From positions 1 to 64,000 of the forward strand of contig LJHT01000008.1 in the NCBI GenBank assembly GCA_001295905.1: a stretch of DNA of 64,000 nt, written 5' to 3'. A program made the translations under genes and the position numbers. Below, one piece after another: positions 16,753 to 26,357 of this stretch (the first letter of the stretch is position 1; every line of letters begins with the position of its first letter). The notes under the pieces were generated by a model. The model saw nothing but the letters and a program-made list of their open reading frames with translations, had not been told where the DNA came from and ran no database searches. The stretch comes from a beta proteobacterium AAP51. GTDB lineage: Bacteria; Pseudomonadota; Gammaproteobacteria; Burkholderiales; Burkholderiaceae_C.

Positions 16753-16782
16753 CACCGGCCCAGCCCACAGCCCCTCGCCGCG

Positions 16783-17607
16783 ATGTTCCGCACCCTCGAA
16801 GTTTCCGACCCGGCGCTGTCGCCGCCGGGCCTGCGTTTTGTCACCGTCAAGAGCGCGGCGCTGGGCCAGCGCGCCGACCTGCTGCTCTTCCTGCCGCGCC
16901 AGGCGGCCCAGCGGCGGCCGATGCAGCCTCCGCTGCCGCTGGTGCTGCTGCTGCACGGCGTGTACGGCTCGCACTGGGCCTGGGCCTTTCAGGGCGGGGC
17001 CCACCTCACTGCGCAACGCCTCATCGACGGCGACGCGATCCCGCCGCTGGTGCTGGCCATGCCCAGCGACGGCCTGTGGGGCGATGGCTCGGGCTATGTG
17101 CGCCACGCCGGGCAGGACTTCGAACGCTGGATCGTCGACGAGGTGCCCGCCGCCGCCGCACAGGCCAGTGGCGTCTGCAGCGCGGCCTCGCCGCTGTGCA
17201 TCGCGGGCTTGAGCATGGGCGGCTTCGGCGCGCTGCGCCTGGCCGGGCGGCATCCGCAGCGCTTCGTCGCGGCCGCCGGGCACTCATCGGTCACCGAGGC
17301 GGCGCAGCTCGACACCCTGCTGGCCGAAGGCCGCGCCGGATGGGCCGCGGCCCCTGCCGATGCCAGCGTGGCCGCGGCGCTGTGCAGCGCCACGACTAGC
17401 TTGCCGGCGTTGCGCTTCGACTGCGGGCTGGACGACCCCTTCCTGCAGGCCAACCGCCGCCTGCATGCCGATTTGCTGCAGGCCGGCATCGAACACCAGT
17501 ACGCCGAACACCCCGGCGGCCACGGCTGGGCCAACTGGTCGCGGCACCTCGAAGACACGCTGCGCTTCTTCGGCGCGGCTTTGCAGCAGCACACCCCGAA
17601 GCCATGA
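16783..17607 (+). CDS. Alpha/beta-hydrolase, esterase-D-like
   Basis: 274 residues; ATG 16783 follows the ADH remnant by 30 bp. Signature features of the putative esterase family are the oxyanion-side LLLHGVYGSHWAW, nucleophile Ser144 in GLSMGGFG, Asp217/218 in CGLDDPFL, and His247 in GGHGWANW. It has no signal peptide. Such enzymes deacylate small esters, including acetylated sugars, or act like S-formylglutathione hydrolase. Its last bases overlap the GH92 start (ATGA), so the two are co-translated; removing acyl groups from glycans before mannosidase action is a reasonable reading of context. Confidence 0.82.
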   Translation: MFRTLEVSDPALSPPGLRFVTVKSAALGQRADLLLFLPRQAAQRRPMQPPLPLVLLLHGVYGSHWAWAFQGGAHLTAQRLIDGDAIPPLVLAMPSDGLWGDGSGYVRHAGQDFERWIVDEVPAAAAQASGVCSAASPLCIAGLSMGGFGALRLAGRHPQRFVAAAGHSSVTEAAQLDTLLAEGRAGWAAAPADASVAAALCSATTSLPALRFDCGLDDPFLQANRRLHADLLQAGIEHQYAEHPGGHGWANWSRHLEDTLRFFGAALQQHTPKP

Positions 17608-19811
17608 TCCTGCCCATGAAGAACGCCGTGCGCCGCGGACTGTTCGCGCTGGTTCTCGCCTTGACCGCCGCATCTGGCATGGCCGCCGCGCGCGGCGACC
17701 TCACGCGCCACGTCGACCCCTTCATCGGCACCGACGGCACCGGCCACGTGACGCCGGCGGCCATGGTGCCCTTCGGCATGGTCGCGCCCGGCCCCGACAA
17801 CGCCGACCGCGGCTGGAGCTACAGCAGCGGCTACCAGTACCGCGCGCCGCGCATCCTGGGCTTCTCGAACACGCACATCAGCGGCGCCGGCATCCCCGAG
17901 TTGGGCGACGTACTGCTGATGCCCGCCGCCGGCACGCGCTGGACCGCGCAGAGCACCGACTTCTCGGCCGTGCACGACAAGCAGAGCGAAAGCGCCCGGC
18001 CTGGCGTCTACCGCGTCACGCTGCCCGGCCACGGCGTGCGCGTGGAGCTCACCACCACGCAGCGGGTGGGCGTGCACCGTTACACCTTCACGCAGGCCGG
18101 CCGCGTGCAGGTGCTGGTGGATCTGCAGCACGGGCTGCTCTTCGGCGACGGCCCGCGCGTGACGCAGGCAAGTTCCAGTGTCGACGCCGCGCGCGGCGAG
18201 CTGACTGGCACCACGCACGCGAAGAACTGGGTCGAGCGCGAGGCCTCCTTCATCGTGCGTTTCGACCGGCCCATCGAACGCGTGACCACGCTGCCGCCGC
18301 GAGCAGGCGAAAAAGCCGCACGCTATGTGCTCGACTTCGATGTCGGCGCCGGCCGCGTGCTTCACGCGCGCGTGGCGCTCTCGACCGTGGACGTCGACGG
18401 CGCGCGCCGCAACCTGGCGGTGGACGAGGCGAAGTCCTTCGAGGCCGTGCGCGGCGCGGCGCAGGCGCAGTGGCAGCGGCTGCTCTCGCGCATCGAGATC
18501 GATGCCGATGCGCGCTTCAAGAAGATCTTCTATTCAGCGCTCTACCGCACGCTGCTGCACCCCAGCGACATCGCCGATGCCGACGGCCGCGTGCGCGGCC
18601 CCACGGGCCAGGTGATGGCCGCGCCCGGCGGCGTGTACTACAGCACCCTGAGCCTGTGGGACACCTTCCGCGGCGTGCACCCGCTGTTCACGCTGCTGGT
18701 GCCCGAGCGTGTGCCTGGCTTCATCCAGACCATGCTGGCCCACCAGCGCGCCCAGGGCTACCTGCCGCTGTGGACGGCCTGGGGCCGCGAGACGCACACG
18801 ATGATCGGCAACCCGGCGCTGCCCGTCATCGCCGACGCGGTGGCCAAGGGCCTGCACAGGCAGGGCGCCGGCTTCGACTTGCAGGCGGCGCTGCAGGCGA
18901 TGGTGGAGACCTCCACGCTGCCGCGGCCGAACGCGCCCGAGTGGGCGCAGCGTGGCTGGGACGACTACGAGCGTTTCGGCTACCTGCCGCTGGACCGCAT
19001 CAGCAACGAATCGGTGAGCAAGACGCTGGAGCTCGGCATCGGCGACGACGCCGTGGCCCGCGTGGCGCGCGCCGCCGGACGCGCCGACCTGGCCGAGCGT
19101 TTCGCGCGACGCGCCGGTGGCTGGCGCCACCTGTGGGACGCGCAGACGCAGATGATGCGCGGCAAGGACAGCGCCGGCCGCTGGCGCGAGCCCTTCGACC
19201 CGCTGGTGCCCACGAGCCCGATGAACAACCCCGGCGACTACACCGAGGCCAACGCCTGGCAGTACACGCTGACGCCGGCGCTGCATGACCCCGCAGGTTT
19301 GGTGGTGCAGATGGGCGGGCCCGCGGCCTTCGAGGCCTGGCTGGACCGCTTCTTCAGCGTGCAGGCGCCCGGCACCAACAAGCACCTGGGGCAGGAAGCG
19401 CTGATCGGCCAGTACGCGCATGGCAACGAGCCCAGCCATCACATCGCCTACCTCTACGCCTGGACGGCCGCGCCAGAGAAGGGGCAGGCGCTGATCCGCC
19501 GCATCGCGGGCAGCTTCTACGGCAGCGGGCCCAACGGCATCATCGGCAATGACGACTGCGGCCAGATGAGCGCCTGGCTGGTGCTGGCCACGCTAGGTTT
19601 CTACCCGGTGGTGCCGGCCTCCGGCAGCTATGTGGCCGGCACGCCGCTGGTGGTGGGCGCCCGGCTGCGGCGGCCCGACGGCGGCTGGTTGCACATCCGC
19701 CCGGGCCGGCGCGCCGGGGTGTGGCTGGACGGGCGGCCCTTGGACCCGCGCGCCCTGCCCCACGCCGCGCTGCTGCAGGCGCGACAACTCGAGATTGGAG
19801 CTGCACGATGA
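17604..19811 (+). CDS. GH92 alpha-mannosidase, secreted
   Basis: 735 residues; ATG 17604 overlaps the esterase stop, and a second ATG at 17616 gives the tighter signal peptide MKNAVRRGLFALVLALTAAS. The mature protein opens with VDPFIGTDGTGHVTPAAMVP and PGPDN, hallmarks of family GH92. Glu609 in GNEPSHHIAYLY corresponds to the general acid and Asp650/Asp651 in GNDDCGQMSAW to the catalytic base region of calcium-dependent exo-alpha-mannosidases. Length is normal for the family. It acts in the periplasm or outside, trimming alpha-mannosides. It overlaps the following amylase gene by ATGA. Confidence 0.92.
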   Translation: MILPMKNAVRRGLFALVLALTAASGMAAARGDLTRHVDPFIGTDGTGHVTPAAMVPFGMVAPGPDNADRGWSYSSGYQYRAPRILGFSNTHISGAGIPELGDVLLMPAAGTRWTAQSTDFSAVHDKQSESARPGVYRVTLPGHGVRVELTTTQRVGVHRYTFTQAGRVQVLVDLQHGLLFGDGPRVTQASSSVDAARGELTGTTHAKNWVEREASFIVRFDRPIERVTTLPPRAGEKAARYVLDFDVGAGRVLHARVALSTVDVDGARRNLAVDEAKSFEAVRGAAQAQWQRLLSRIEIDADARFKKIFYSALYRTLLHPSDIADADGRVRGPTGQVMAAPGGVYYSTLSLWDTFRGVHPLFTLLVPERVPGFIQTMLAHQRAQGYLPLWTAWGRETHTMIGNPALPVIADAVAKGLHRQGAGFDLQAALQAMVETSTLPRPNAPEWAQRGWDDYERFGYLPLDRISNESVSKTLELGIGDDAVARVARAAGRADLAERFARRAGGWRHLWDAQTQMMRGKDSAGRWREPFDPLVPTSPMNNPGDYTEANAWQYTLTPALHDPAGLVVQMGGPAAFEAWLDRFFSVQAPGTNKHLGQEALIGQYAHGNEPSHHIAYLYAWTAAPEKGQALIRRIAGSFYGSGPNGIIGNDDCGQMSAWLVLATLGFYPVVPASGSYVAGTPLVVGARLRRPDGGWLHIRPGRRAGVWLDGRPLDPRALPHAALLQARQLEIGAAR

Positions 19812-22531
19812 ACCCCCGCCCGACCGCCCTGCACCGCGCCGCCCTGCTGGCCGCGGCGCTGTTGCCCGCGCTGTTGCCCGCGCTGGTGCTGCCCGCTGTT
19901 GCGCAGCAGCGAGCCGGCAAGCCGGCCGAGGCCGCGCAGCCCCGCGGCCTGAAACTGCACGTGCCCTCGCCCGACTGGCGCGACCAGGTCATCTACTTCG
20001 TGATGACCGACCGCTTCGACGACGGCAACCCACGCAACAACGACCAGGGCGTGGGCGCCTACAACCCGACCAGCCCGCACATGGTGAGCGGCGGCGACAT
20101 CGATGGCATCCGCCGCCGGCTCGACTACGTGCAGGCCCTGGGCGCCACGGCCGTCTGGCTCACGCCGCCGGTGCTGAACCAGTGGCACGACACCACGCAC
20201 GGCTTCTGGGGTTACCACGGCTACTGGGCCAGCCACTTCAAGCGCATGGACCCGCACGTGGGCACGCTGGCCGATTACCAGCGCCTGTCCGACGCGCTGC
20301 ACCGCCGCGGCATGTACCTGGTGCAGGACGTGGTGGTCAACCACACCGGCAACTTCTTCAGCTACGGCCCGGGCTGGCGCGCCGACGACCCGACGGCCGA
20401 CTACCGCCCCAACACCGGCTCGCGCCCGGTGTCGCGGCCGCTGCAGGCGCCCTTCCACCTGAACGACCCGCGCCGTGCTGAAGACCGCAGCGCCGGCATC
20501 TACCACTGGACGCCGGACATCCGCGACGTGACCTTGCGCGACGAGGAGCTGAACTTCCAGACCTCGGGCCTGGACGACCTGAACACCGAGAACCCGCGCG
20601 TGCGCCGCGCGCTGCGTAACAGCTTCGGCTACTGGGTGCGCGAAGTGGGCGTGGACGCCTTCCGCATCGACACCGCCTACCACGTGCCGCCCGAGTTCTT
20701 CGAGGATTTCCTATACGCCACCGACCCCAAGGCCCCTGGCGTGGCGCGCGTGGCGCAGCGCACCGGACGCCAGGACTTCCTGGCCTTCGGCGAAGGCTTC
20801 GGCATCGACGGCCCCGGCGAGACCCGCTACACGCGCAAGCTGGAGAGCTATGTGCGCGGCGAGGACGGCCGCCAGCGCCTGGGCGGCATGCTGAACTTCC
20901 CGCTCTATGCCGGCCTGGTGGACGTGTTCGCACGCGGCCGCGCGCCGGCCGAGCTGCAGCGGCGCGTGCAGGACATGGTGGCCGCCGACGCGCGCGGCAT
21001 CGACCCGCGGCGCCTGCCCAGCTTCATCGACAACCACGACGTCGACCGCTGGCTGGCCGTCAGCGGCGAGCCGGCCCTGAAACAGGTCCTGCTGGCGCTG
21101 ATGACGCTGCCCGGCATCCCGGTGCTGTACTACGGCACCGAGCAGGGCCTGGTGGCGCAGCGCGCCTCGATGTTCGCCGCCGGCTGGGGCTCGGGCGGGC
21201 GCGACCGCTTCGACACCCAGGCGCCGCTTTTCCGCTACACGCAGGCGGCGGTGACGCTGCGCAAGGCGCACCGCGGCTTCTCGCGTGCGCTACCGCAGCC
21301 GCTCCAGGCCGGCGCCGCCGGACCGGGCGTGCTGGCCTGGCGCAACGAGCACGAAGGCCAGGCGCGCATCGTGCTGTTCAACACCGCCGACGCGTCGCGT
21401 TACGCCGACAACCTGCAGGTCGGCGCCCCGCACGCGCGGCTGCGCCGCCTGTTCGACATCCATGCCGACACCAGCGAGGCGCTGCCCGCGCAGCTGCGGG
21501 CCGATGCGCAGGGCCGCGTGCACCTGCCGCTGCCGGCGCGCAGCGGCATCGTGTGGGCGGTGGAAGCCGCCCCCGCCGAAGCCGCGTCCACTGCGCCCGC
21601 CGCATCGATGCGCCCGCAGCTCGACCCGCTGCCCACCGAGCCGCCGCAGGGCGACTTCGACGTCACCGGCAGCGCACCGCCGGGCGCGGTGCTGGAGCTC
21701 GTCGTCGATGGCGACACCGCGCGTGCACAAAGCCTGGTGGCCGGCCCCGACGGCCGTGTGCGGGCGCGCATCGACACCCGCCGCATGAACGACCCCGGGC
21801 TGCTGCACCGCGTGGTGCTGCGCACCGTGGGCAGCGGCGCCAGCGCCGACACTGCCACCGCAGCCCTCGTCAGCGAGGCCGCCACCTTCCGCGTGGCACT
21901 GCCCTGGCGCGTGCTGGCCGATGTGCCGCAGCCGGCCTCAGCCTCTGCCGGCGGCGGGCCCGAGGGCCGCTACGCCTACCCCACGCACGAAAGCTACACG
22001 CGGCAGATGGATCTCATGCGCACGCGCGTGCTGGCCGCCGGCGGCGCGCTTCGGCTGGAGCTGGAGATGGCCGACCTCAGCCGCGTCTGGGGCCCGGCCA
22101 ACGGCTTCGACCACGTGGCCTTCTCGATCTTCATCGAACTGCCCGGCCGCGAGGGCGGCGCGCGCGTGATGCCGGGCCAGAACGCCGAGCTGCCCGACGG
22201 CCTGCGCTGGCACCTGCGGCTGCGCGCGCACGGCTGGAGCAACGCGCTGTTCGGCCCCGAAGGCGCCGACGCCCGCAGCGACGGCCGCAGCATCACGCCG
22301 GCGGCCAAGGTCAGCACCGACGCCGCCACGCGCACCGTGCGCTTCACCATCCCCAGCGAGGCGCTGGGCGACCCGGCCCGCTTCACCGGCGCGCGCATCT
22401 TCGTCAGCACCTGGGACTGGGACGGCACCTGGCGCCCGCTGGCGCGCGAGGCGGGCAGTTTCGTCGTCGGTGGCGGCGAGCCGGATGCGCCGAAGATCTG
22501 GAGCGCCAGCCCGGTGATCACGCTGCCTTGA
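19808..22531 (+). CDS. Secreted GH13 alpha-amylase with glucodextranase-like C-terminal module
   Basis: 907 residues from ATG 19808, which overlaps the GH92 stop. A signal peptide is present (LLAAALLPALLPALVLPAVAQQ). The GH13 barrel shows DQVIYFVMTDRFDDGNP, nucleophile Asp288 in AFRIDTAY, acid/base Glu329 in FGEGFG and Asp411 in IDNHDVDR. A beta-sandwich domain follows (from about residue 600), and after residue ~700 a region (YPTHESYTRQMDL ... FDHVAFSIFIELP ... FVSTWDWDGTWRPL) resembles the C-terminal binding module of glucodextranase. Larger than a plain amylase because of these modules. It should cut alpha-glucans outside the cytoplasm, feeding the cluster's first enzyme. Confidence 0.9.
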   Translation: MNPRPTALHRAALLAAALLPALLPALVLPAVAQQRAGKPAEAAQPRGLKLHVPSPDWRDQVIYFVMTDRFDDGNPRNNDQGVGAYNPTSPHMVSGGDIDGIRRRLDYVQALGATAVWLTPPVLNQWHDTTHGFWGYHGYWASHFKRMDPHVGTLADYQRLSDALHRRGMYLVQDVVVNHTGNFFSYGPGWRADDPTADYRPNTGSRPVSRPLQAPFHLNDPRRAEDRSAGIYHWTPDIRDVTLRDEELNFQTSGLDDLNTENPRVRRALRNSFGYWVREVGVDAFRIDTAYHVPPEFFEDFLYATDPKAPGVARVAQRTGRQDFLAFGEGFGIDGPGETRYTRKLESYVRGEDGRQRLGGMLNFPLYAGLVDVFARGRAPAELQRRVQDMVAADARGIDPRRLPSFIDNHDVDRWLAVSGEPALKQVLLALMTLPGIPVLYYGTEQGLVAQRASMFAAGWGSGGRDRFDTQAPLFRYTQAAVTLRKAHRGFSRALPQPLQAGAAGPGVLAWRNEHEGQARIVLFNTADASRYADNLQVGAPHARLRRLFDIHADTSEALPAQLRADAQGRVHLPLPARSGIVWAVEAAPAEAASTAPAASMRPQLDPLPTEPPQGDFDVTGSAPPGAVLELVVDGDTARAQSLVAGPDGRVRARIDTRRMNDPGLLHRVVLRTVGSGASADTATAALVSEAATFRVALPWRVLADVPQPASASAGGGPEGRYAYPTHESYTRQMDLMRTRVLAAGGALRLELEMADLSRVWGPANGFDHVAFSIFIELPGREGGARVMPGQNAELPDGLRWHLRLRAHGWSNALFGPEGADARSDGRSITPAAKVSTDAATRTVRFTIPSEALGDPARFTGARIFVSTWDWDGTWRPLAREAGSFVVGGGEPDAPKIWSASPVITLP

Positions 22532-22639
22532 AGGCCGGTTGCAGGGGCGGCTGGACAGTCGCGCCATCGCCCAGACCTGGCTGCGCGGCCTGAACCGGAC
22601 GGCAGGCCTCTTCCGGGGTGCTGCAGCCAGGGCCCTCAC

Positions 22640-23254
22640 TCACCCCGGTGGCCGAGGCAGCAGCACCCCTGGCAGGCTGCCCTGCCCGGGGCGTTGCACG
22701 ATGGGGCAGTTGAGGACCACCGGCGTGGGCTCGAGCACGACGTCGCCCTTCTCGGCTGCCTCGAGCACCGCTTCTTCGGCACGCAGCTCGCGCGGGTTGC
22801 GCCCGGGCTGCCAGGTCACCTTCACCATCTGCCACAGGGGGCTGTAGGCGGTGTCCTTGCTGGCCGGCCCCACGGGCTTGGGGGCCGAGGCGAAAACGCT
22901 GGGCTGCTGGAAGTTGGTGACCGCGTAGACCTTGTCCACCGACGAGCCCCGCCCCGGCTGGGGCGGGCCACCCGGCAGCGCGTGCGCCAGGCGCGGGGCG
23001 AAGTTCGCGCCCTTGGCCGCGGCCACGTCGGCGTGAGAGATATCGGTGGTGACATACAGCACCGCCTCGCCATCGAACCAGCCCTTCAGCACCGGCAGCT
23101 GCACCAGCCCCGGGCCCGGAACTGCCGGTGCGGGCGGGTGGGCGCAGCCGCCCACGGCACCCAGCACCGCCAGCAGGGCCAGCAGGGCCAGCAGCCCCAG
23201 TGTTCCCCGGGGTCCCCGCCCCGCCGGGGCGCTTCGTTTCATGGTCATGCTCAT
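22640..23254 (-). CDS. Lipoprotein of unknown function
   Basis: 204 residues; three nearby ATG codons (23254, 23248, 23242) could start it. The N-terminus has a basic stretch, a hydrophobic run and the lipobox AVGG-Cys37, so the mature protein is a lipid-anchored periplasmic protein. The body contains GEAVLYVTTDISHADVAAAK and SPLWQMVKVTW, suggesting one beta-rich domain; I do not recognise a characterised function. It is convergent with the amylase gene and lies 9 bp downstream of the AraC-type gene, on the same strand, possibly in its transcript. Confidence 0.75.
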   Translation of the reverse strand: MSMTMKRSAPAGRGPRGTLGLLALLALLAVLGAVGGCAHPPAPAVPGPGLVQLPVLKGWFDGEAVLYVTTDISHADVAAAKGANFAPRLAHALPGGPPQPGRGSSVDKVYAVTNFQQPSVFASAPKPVGPASKDTAYSPLWQMVKVTWQPGRNPRELRAEEAVLEAAEKGDVVLEPTPVVLNCPIVQRPGQGSLPGVLLPRPPG

Positions 23255-23263
23255 GCGCGCTCC

Positions 23264-24112
23264 TCAAGCAGCCCTGGTGTCCGCACCCACGGCGGCTGCT
23301 CGTTGCCATTCACGGGGCGTGCGGCCCACACGTTGAAGAAACACCCGCCCGAAAGAGCCGGCGCTGCCATAGCCCACTTCGGCCGCCACCTGCTTCACGG
23401 GCCAGCCGCGGCGCAGGAGCCGGCGCGCCAGGCCCAGCCGCCAGCCTGTGAGGTAGTCGCCCGGGGGCACGCCCACGGTCTGCGCGAAGTGCGCCGCAAA
23501 ACGCGCCCGCGACATGCCGGCCGCGGCGGCCATGGTCTGCAGCGTCCAGCCCCGGGCGGGCTCGGCGTGCACGGCGCTGAGGGCCTTGGCCAGCCGCACG
23601 TCGGCCAGGCCGGCCATCACGCCCATGTCCACCAGCCCCTCGGCCATGGCATGGCGCAGCAGCTGGATGACCAGCACCTCCACCAGCCGGTGCACCACCG
23701 CGGCATGGCCACAGCGCTGGGCCAACGCCTCGGCCAGCAGCAGCTGTTGCGCGGTTTCCAGCCCGGGCAGCTGGGCCATTGGCACGCTCAGCAGCGCCGG
23801 CAGGCTGGGCAATAGCGGGTTCTCGTCGTCCGCGCCGAAGTGCACCGTCGCCGTGACGAGTTCGGCACCCTCGGGCGAGGCAGGCGACAGCCGGTGGGGC
23901 CAGGGCCTGGGCACGAACAGCAGCGTGGGTTCTTCGATGAGCCGGCGTTGCCGCTGCGGGCCGCTCAGGCGCACCGACCCGCGCCCCAGCAGGTGCAGGT
24001 GGCCCGCCTGGCCTTGCGCTGGGATGGCCAGCTCTTCGTGCAGCGCACCGCCCCGCACGAGCTGCGAGCGCAGCTCGAAACGCTGCAGTAGGGCTGAAAG
24101 GCGGTCGGCCAT
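23264..24112 (-). CDS. AraC-family regulator divergent from peroxiredoxin-like gene
   Basis: 282 residues. The N-terminal half is an AraC cupin sensor of the AraC_binding_2 kind (ELAIPAQGQAGHLHLLGRGS ... LFVPRPWPHRL). The C-terminus has both helix-turn-helix motifs (WTLQTMAAAAGMSRARFAAH; VKQVAAEVGYGSAGSFGRVF followed by GRTPREWQR). It is divergent from a peroxiredoxin-like gene with 92 bp between the starts, so it probably controls that gene and itself. Confidence 0.88.
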   Translation of the reverse strand: MADRLSALLQRFELRSQLVRGGALHEELAIPAQGQAGHLHLLGRGSVRLSGPQRQRRLIEEPTLLFVPRPWPHRLSPASPEGAELVTATVHFGADDENPLLPSLPALLSVPMAQLPGLETAQQLLLAEALAQRCGHAAVVHRLVEVLVIQLLRHAMAEGLVDMGVMAGLADVRLAKALSAVHAEPARGWTLQTMAAAAGMSRARFAAHFAQTVGVPPGDYLTGWRLGLARRLLRRGWPVKQVAAEVGYGSAGSFGRVFLQRVGRTPREWQRAAAVGADTRAA

Positions 24113-24204
24113 GAGACGAATGGATGAATCAAAGAGACCGGAAGCAGCGCATCATCTCACCACGCCGGCTAGAGTGCCAGGCAGCTCTTCACACCAGGCC
24201 CGCC

Positions 24205-24765
24205 ATGACCACCCACCTCGCACCCCAGCCGCTGCTGCCCCGCCAACCCGTGCCCGCGCTGCAGCTGCCCACCCTGGACCACGGCCTGTTCGACCTGGCC
24301 GCCGACGCCGCCCCGAACTTCACGCTGCTGGTCTTCTACCGCGGCCTGCACTGCCCCATCTGCCTGAAGTACCTGCTGGAACTGGGCCGCCTGCAGGCCG
24401 ATTTCGAACAGCGGGGCGTGAAGATCCTCGCGCTGTCGAGCGACACGCCCGAGCGCGCCCGGGCAATGGCCGACAAGCTGAAGGCGCCCGGCCTGCGCAT
24501 GGGCCACAGCCTGCCGCTGGCCCAGGCCCGCGCCTGGGGCCTGTATCTCAGCACTTCGCGCGGCACCACCTCCATCGGCATCGAGGAGCCGCCGCTGTTC
24601 TCCGAGCCGGGCGTGTTCATCGTGCGGCCCGATGGCACGCTGTACTACGGCGCGGTGCAGACCATGCCCTTCGCACGCCCCCACTTCGACGAACTGCTGG
24701 CGGCCATCGACTTCGCCGTGGCCAAGAACTACCCGGCCCGCGGCGAATACACCGGCCCGGCCTGA
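24205..24765 (+). CDS. Peroxiredoxin-like AhpC/TSA family protein
   Basis: 186 residues from ATG 24205; an earlier in-frame ATG (24124) would fall in the divergent promoter and is unlikely. Thioredoxin-fold features are LLVFYRGLHCPICLKYLLEL with Cys50 and Cys53 as a CPIC pair, KILALSSDTPERA, and the cis-Pro region GVFIVRPDGTLYYG. The CPIC arrangement and the GLH lead-in differ from the standard PxxxTxxC peroxiredoxin site, so it may be a thiol reductase or atypical peroxidase. The neighbouring AraC regulator is the likely controller. Confidence 0.8.
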   Translation: MTTHLAPQPLLPRQPVPALQLPTLDHGLFDLAADAAPNFTLLVFYRGLHCPICLKYLLELGRLQADFEQRGVKILALSSDTPERARAMADKLKAPGLRMGHSLPLAQARAWGLYLSTSRGTTSIGIEEPPLFSEPGVFIVRPDGTLYYGAVQTMPFARPHFDELLAAIDFAVAKNYPARGEYTGPA

Positions 24766-24791
24766 TCCCGCGGACGCTTCTGCGCAGACGC

Positions 24792-26357
24792 TCAGGGTGC
24801 TGCCAGCGGCAGCAGCAGGCACAGCCGCGTTCCGCCGCCGGGCGCCGGCAAGGGCCGCAGGCTGCCGCCGTGCAGCACGGCCACGCGCTGCGCGATGGCC
24901 AGGCCCAGGCCGCCAATGCCGCCGCTGCGCCGCCGGATGGGCGGTTCGCGCAGCGACAGCCCCTGCGCCAGCCGCGCCTGCAGCTCGCCAGGCAGGCCGG
25001 GGCCGCTGTCTTCGATGACGATCTCGGCCTGCGTGCCTTCACGGCGCAGGCTCACGCGCACCGGCTGCTGCCCGGGCGCGTGGCGCAACGCGTTGTCGAT
25101 GAGGTTGGTCAGCGCCCGTTCGATGAGCTGCAGGTCGCCCTCCAGTTCCAGCCGCCCGGGGGGCACGCCCTGCAGCCTGACCGGCGGCTCGGCATGGCCC
25201 ACCTCGAACTTCTGCACCGCGTCGCTGACCACCTCGTCCAGCGCGAAGCGCTCGCGCTGCAGCACCGGGTCGCCCGATTGCAGCGCGGCCAGCTCGAAGA
25301 GCTGCTGCGACAGCCGGCCCACCTTCAGGCTTTGCGCCAGTGCGGCCTGCAGCACGGCCGTGCGCGCGGGTGGCAAGGCTTCGCCGCCTTGCAACGTGCC
25401 CTGGGCCAGGGCTTCCAGGTGCCCGTGCAGCGCGGTCAGGGGGGTGCGCAGGTCGTGCGCCACGCTGGCCATCATCTCGCGGTGGTCGGCCATCTGCCGG
25501 TGCTCGCGTTCGGCCTGCGCTTCCACGCGCGTGCGCAGCCCGCCGAAGGCGCGGGCCAGGGCCTGCACCTCGTCGGCCCGTGCCGGGCGGCCCGCGGCGC
25601 TGGCGGCGGCCGGGCTGCCGGCCTCGCGCGGCTGGTAGCCGTCCATCTCAACAGCCAGGCGGCGCAGCGGCAGGCTGAGGCGCCGGAAGGTGAAGACGCC
25701 GAGCACCAGCGTTGCCAGCAGGCCTGCCAGCAGGGCCCAGGCAATGCCTTGCCAGAGCCGTTCGGCGCCCAGCTGCGCCGCCACCTGCTCGCGGGCCGTG
25801 CCGTCGAGCACCACGTACAGATAGCCCGGCGGCCGGGTGTCGCCTGCGCGCGGCGGGAACATGGCCGCGCTGAAGATGCGCGGCACCCCGGACCCCATGG
25901 GGTCGGTGCCCCGCAGCGGCAGGGCTGCGCCGGCCAGGAAGGCGCGAACGGCATCCAGGTCCACCTGGTACTGGCGCACCATGCCGGGCTCGCCGATGTA
26001 ATGCTGCACACGGCCCTCGGCATCCAGCAGGTAGACCTGCACGCCCGGGTTCACCGTCATCAGCATCTGCAGCAAGGCCTGGCGTGCGGCGCCTTCTTCG
26101 CGTTCGTCGCGTTCGTCGCGGTCATCGCGGTCAGCGCGGGGGCTGCCAGACGCGCCGGCACCCGCCGCCGCCGTGATCTCGGGCCATTGCGAGACGATGT
26201 GCTGCGCCAGCCCGTGCGACAGCCGCTGCAGCGATTCCTGCGCCTGCTCCTGCGCGAACTGCCGCCCGATGAGCGCGACGAAGGCCCCGTAGCCCAGCAG
26301 CAGCAACGCCAGCACCAGCGTCAGCCGCGTGGTGAATGAAAAGCCCTGGCGCTTCAT
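24792..26357 (-). CDS. Sensor histidine kinase
   Basis: 521 residues; ATG 26357 overlaps the response-regulator stop (ATGA), which decides the start. Two membrane helices (about residues 9-30 and 205-228) bracket a periplasmic sensor region, followed by HAMP, the HisKA helix with His301 in SVAHDLRTPLTAL, and the HATPase motifs (LTNLIDNALRHAP, DSGPGLPG, GGLGLAIAQRV). The sensor domain has an acidic/basic insertion (DRDDRDERDEREEG) encoded by a 9-bp tandem repeat. It phosphorylates the adjacent OmpR-type regulator; the signal is unknown. Confidence 0.92.
   Translation of the reverse strand: MKRQGFSFTTRLTLVLALLLLGYGAFVALIGRQFAQEQAQESLQRLSHGLAQHIVSQWPEITAAAGAGASGSPRADRDDRDERDEREEGAARQALLQMLMTVNPGVQVYLLDAEGRVQHYIGEPGMVRQYQVDLDAVRAFLAGAALPLRGTDPMGSGVPRIFSAAMFPPRAGDTRPPGYLYVVLDGTAREQVAAQLGAERLWQGIAWALLAGLLATLVLGVFTFRRLSLPLRRLAVEMDGYQPREAGSPAAASAAGRPARADEVQALARAFGGLRTRVEAQAEREHRQMADHREMMASVAHDLRTPLTALHGHLEALAQGTLQGGEALPPARTAVLQAALAQSLKVGRLSQQLFELAALQSGDPVLQRERFALDEVVSDAVQKFEVGHAEPPVRLQGVPPGRLELEGDLQLIERALTNLIDNALRHAPGQQPVRVSLRREGTQAEIVIEDSGPGLPGELQARLAQGLSLREPPIRRRSGGIGGLGLAIAQRVAVLHGGSLRPLPAPGGGTRLCLLLPLAAP
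26101..26136. repeat. Four 9-bp tandem repeats inside the kinase sensor domain
   Basis: CGTTCGTCG twice, then CGGTCATCG and CGGTCAGCG. On the coding strand it encodes alternating Asp/Glu/Arg residues in the periplasmic loop of the sensor kinase. Copy-number change would stay in frame and alter loop length. Confidence 0.75.
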
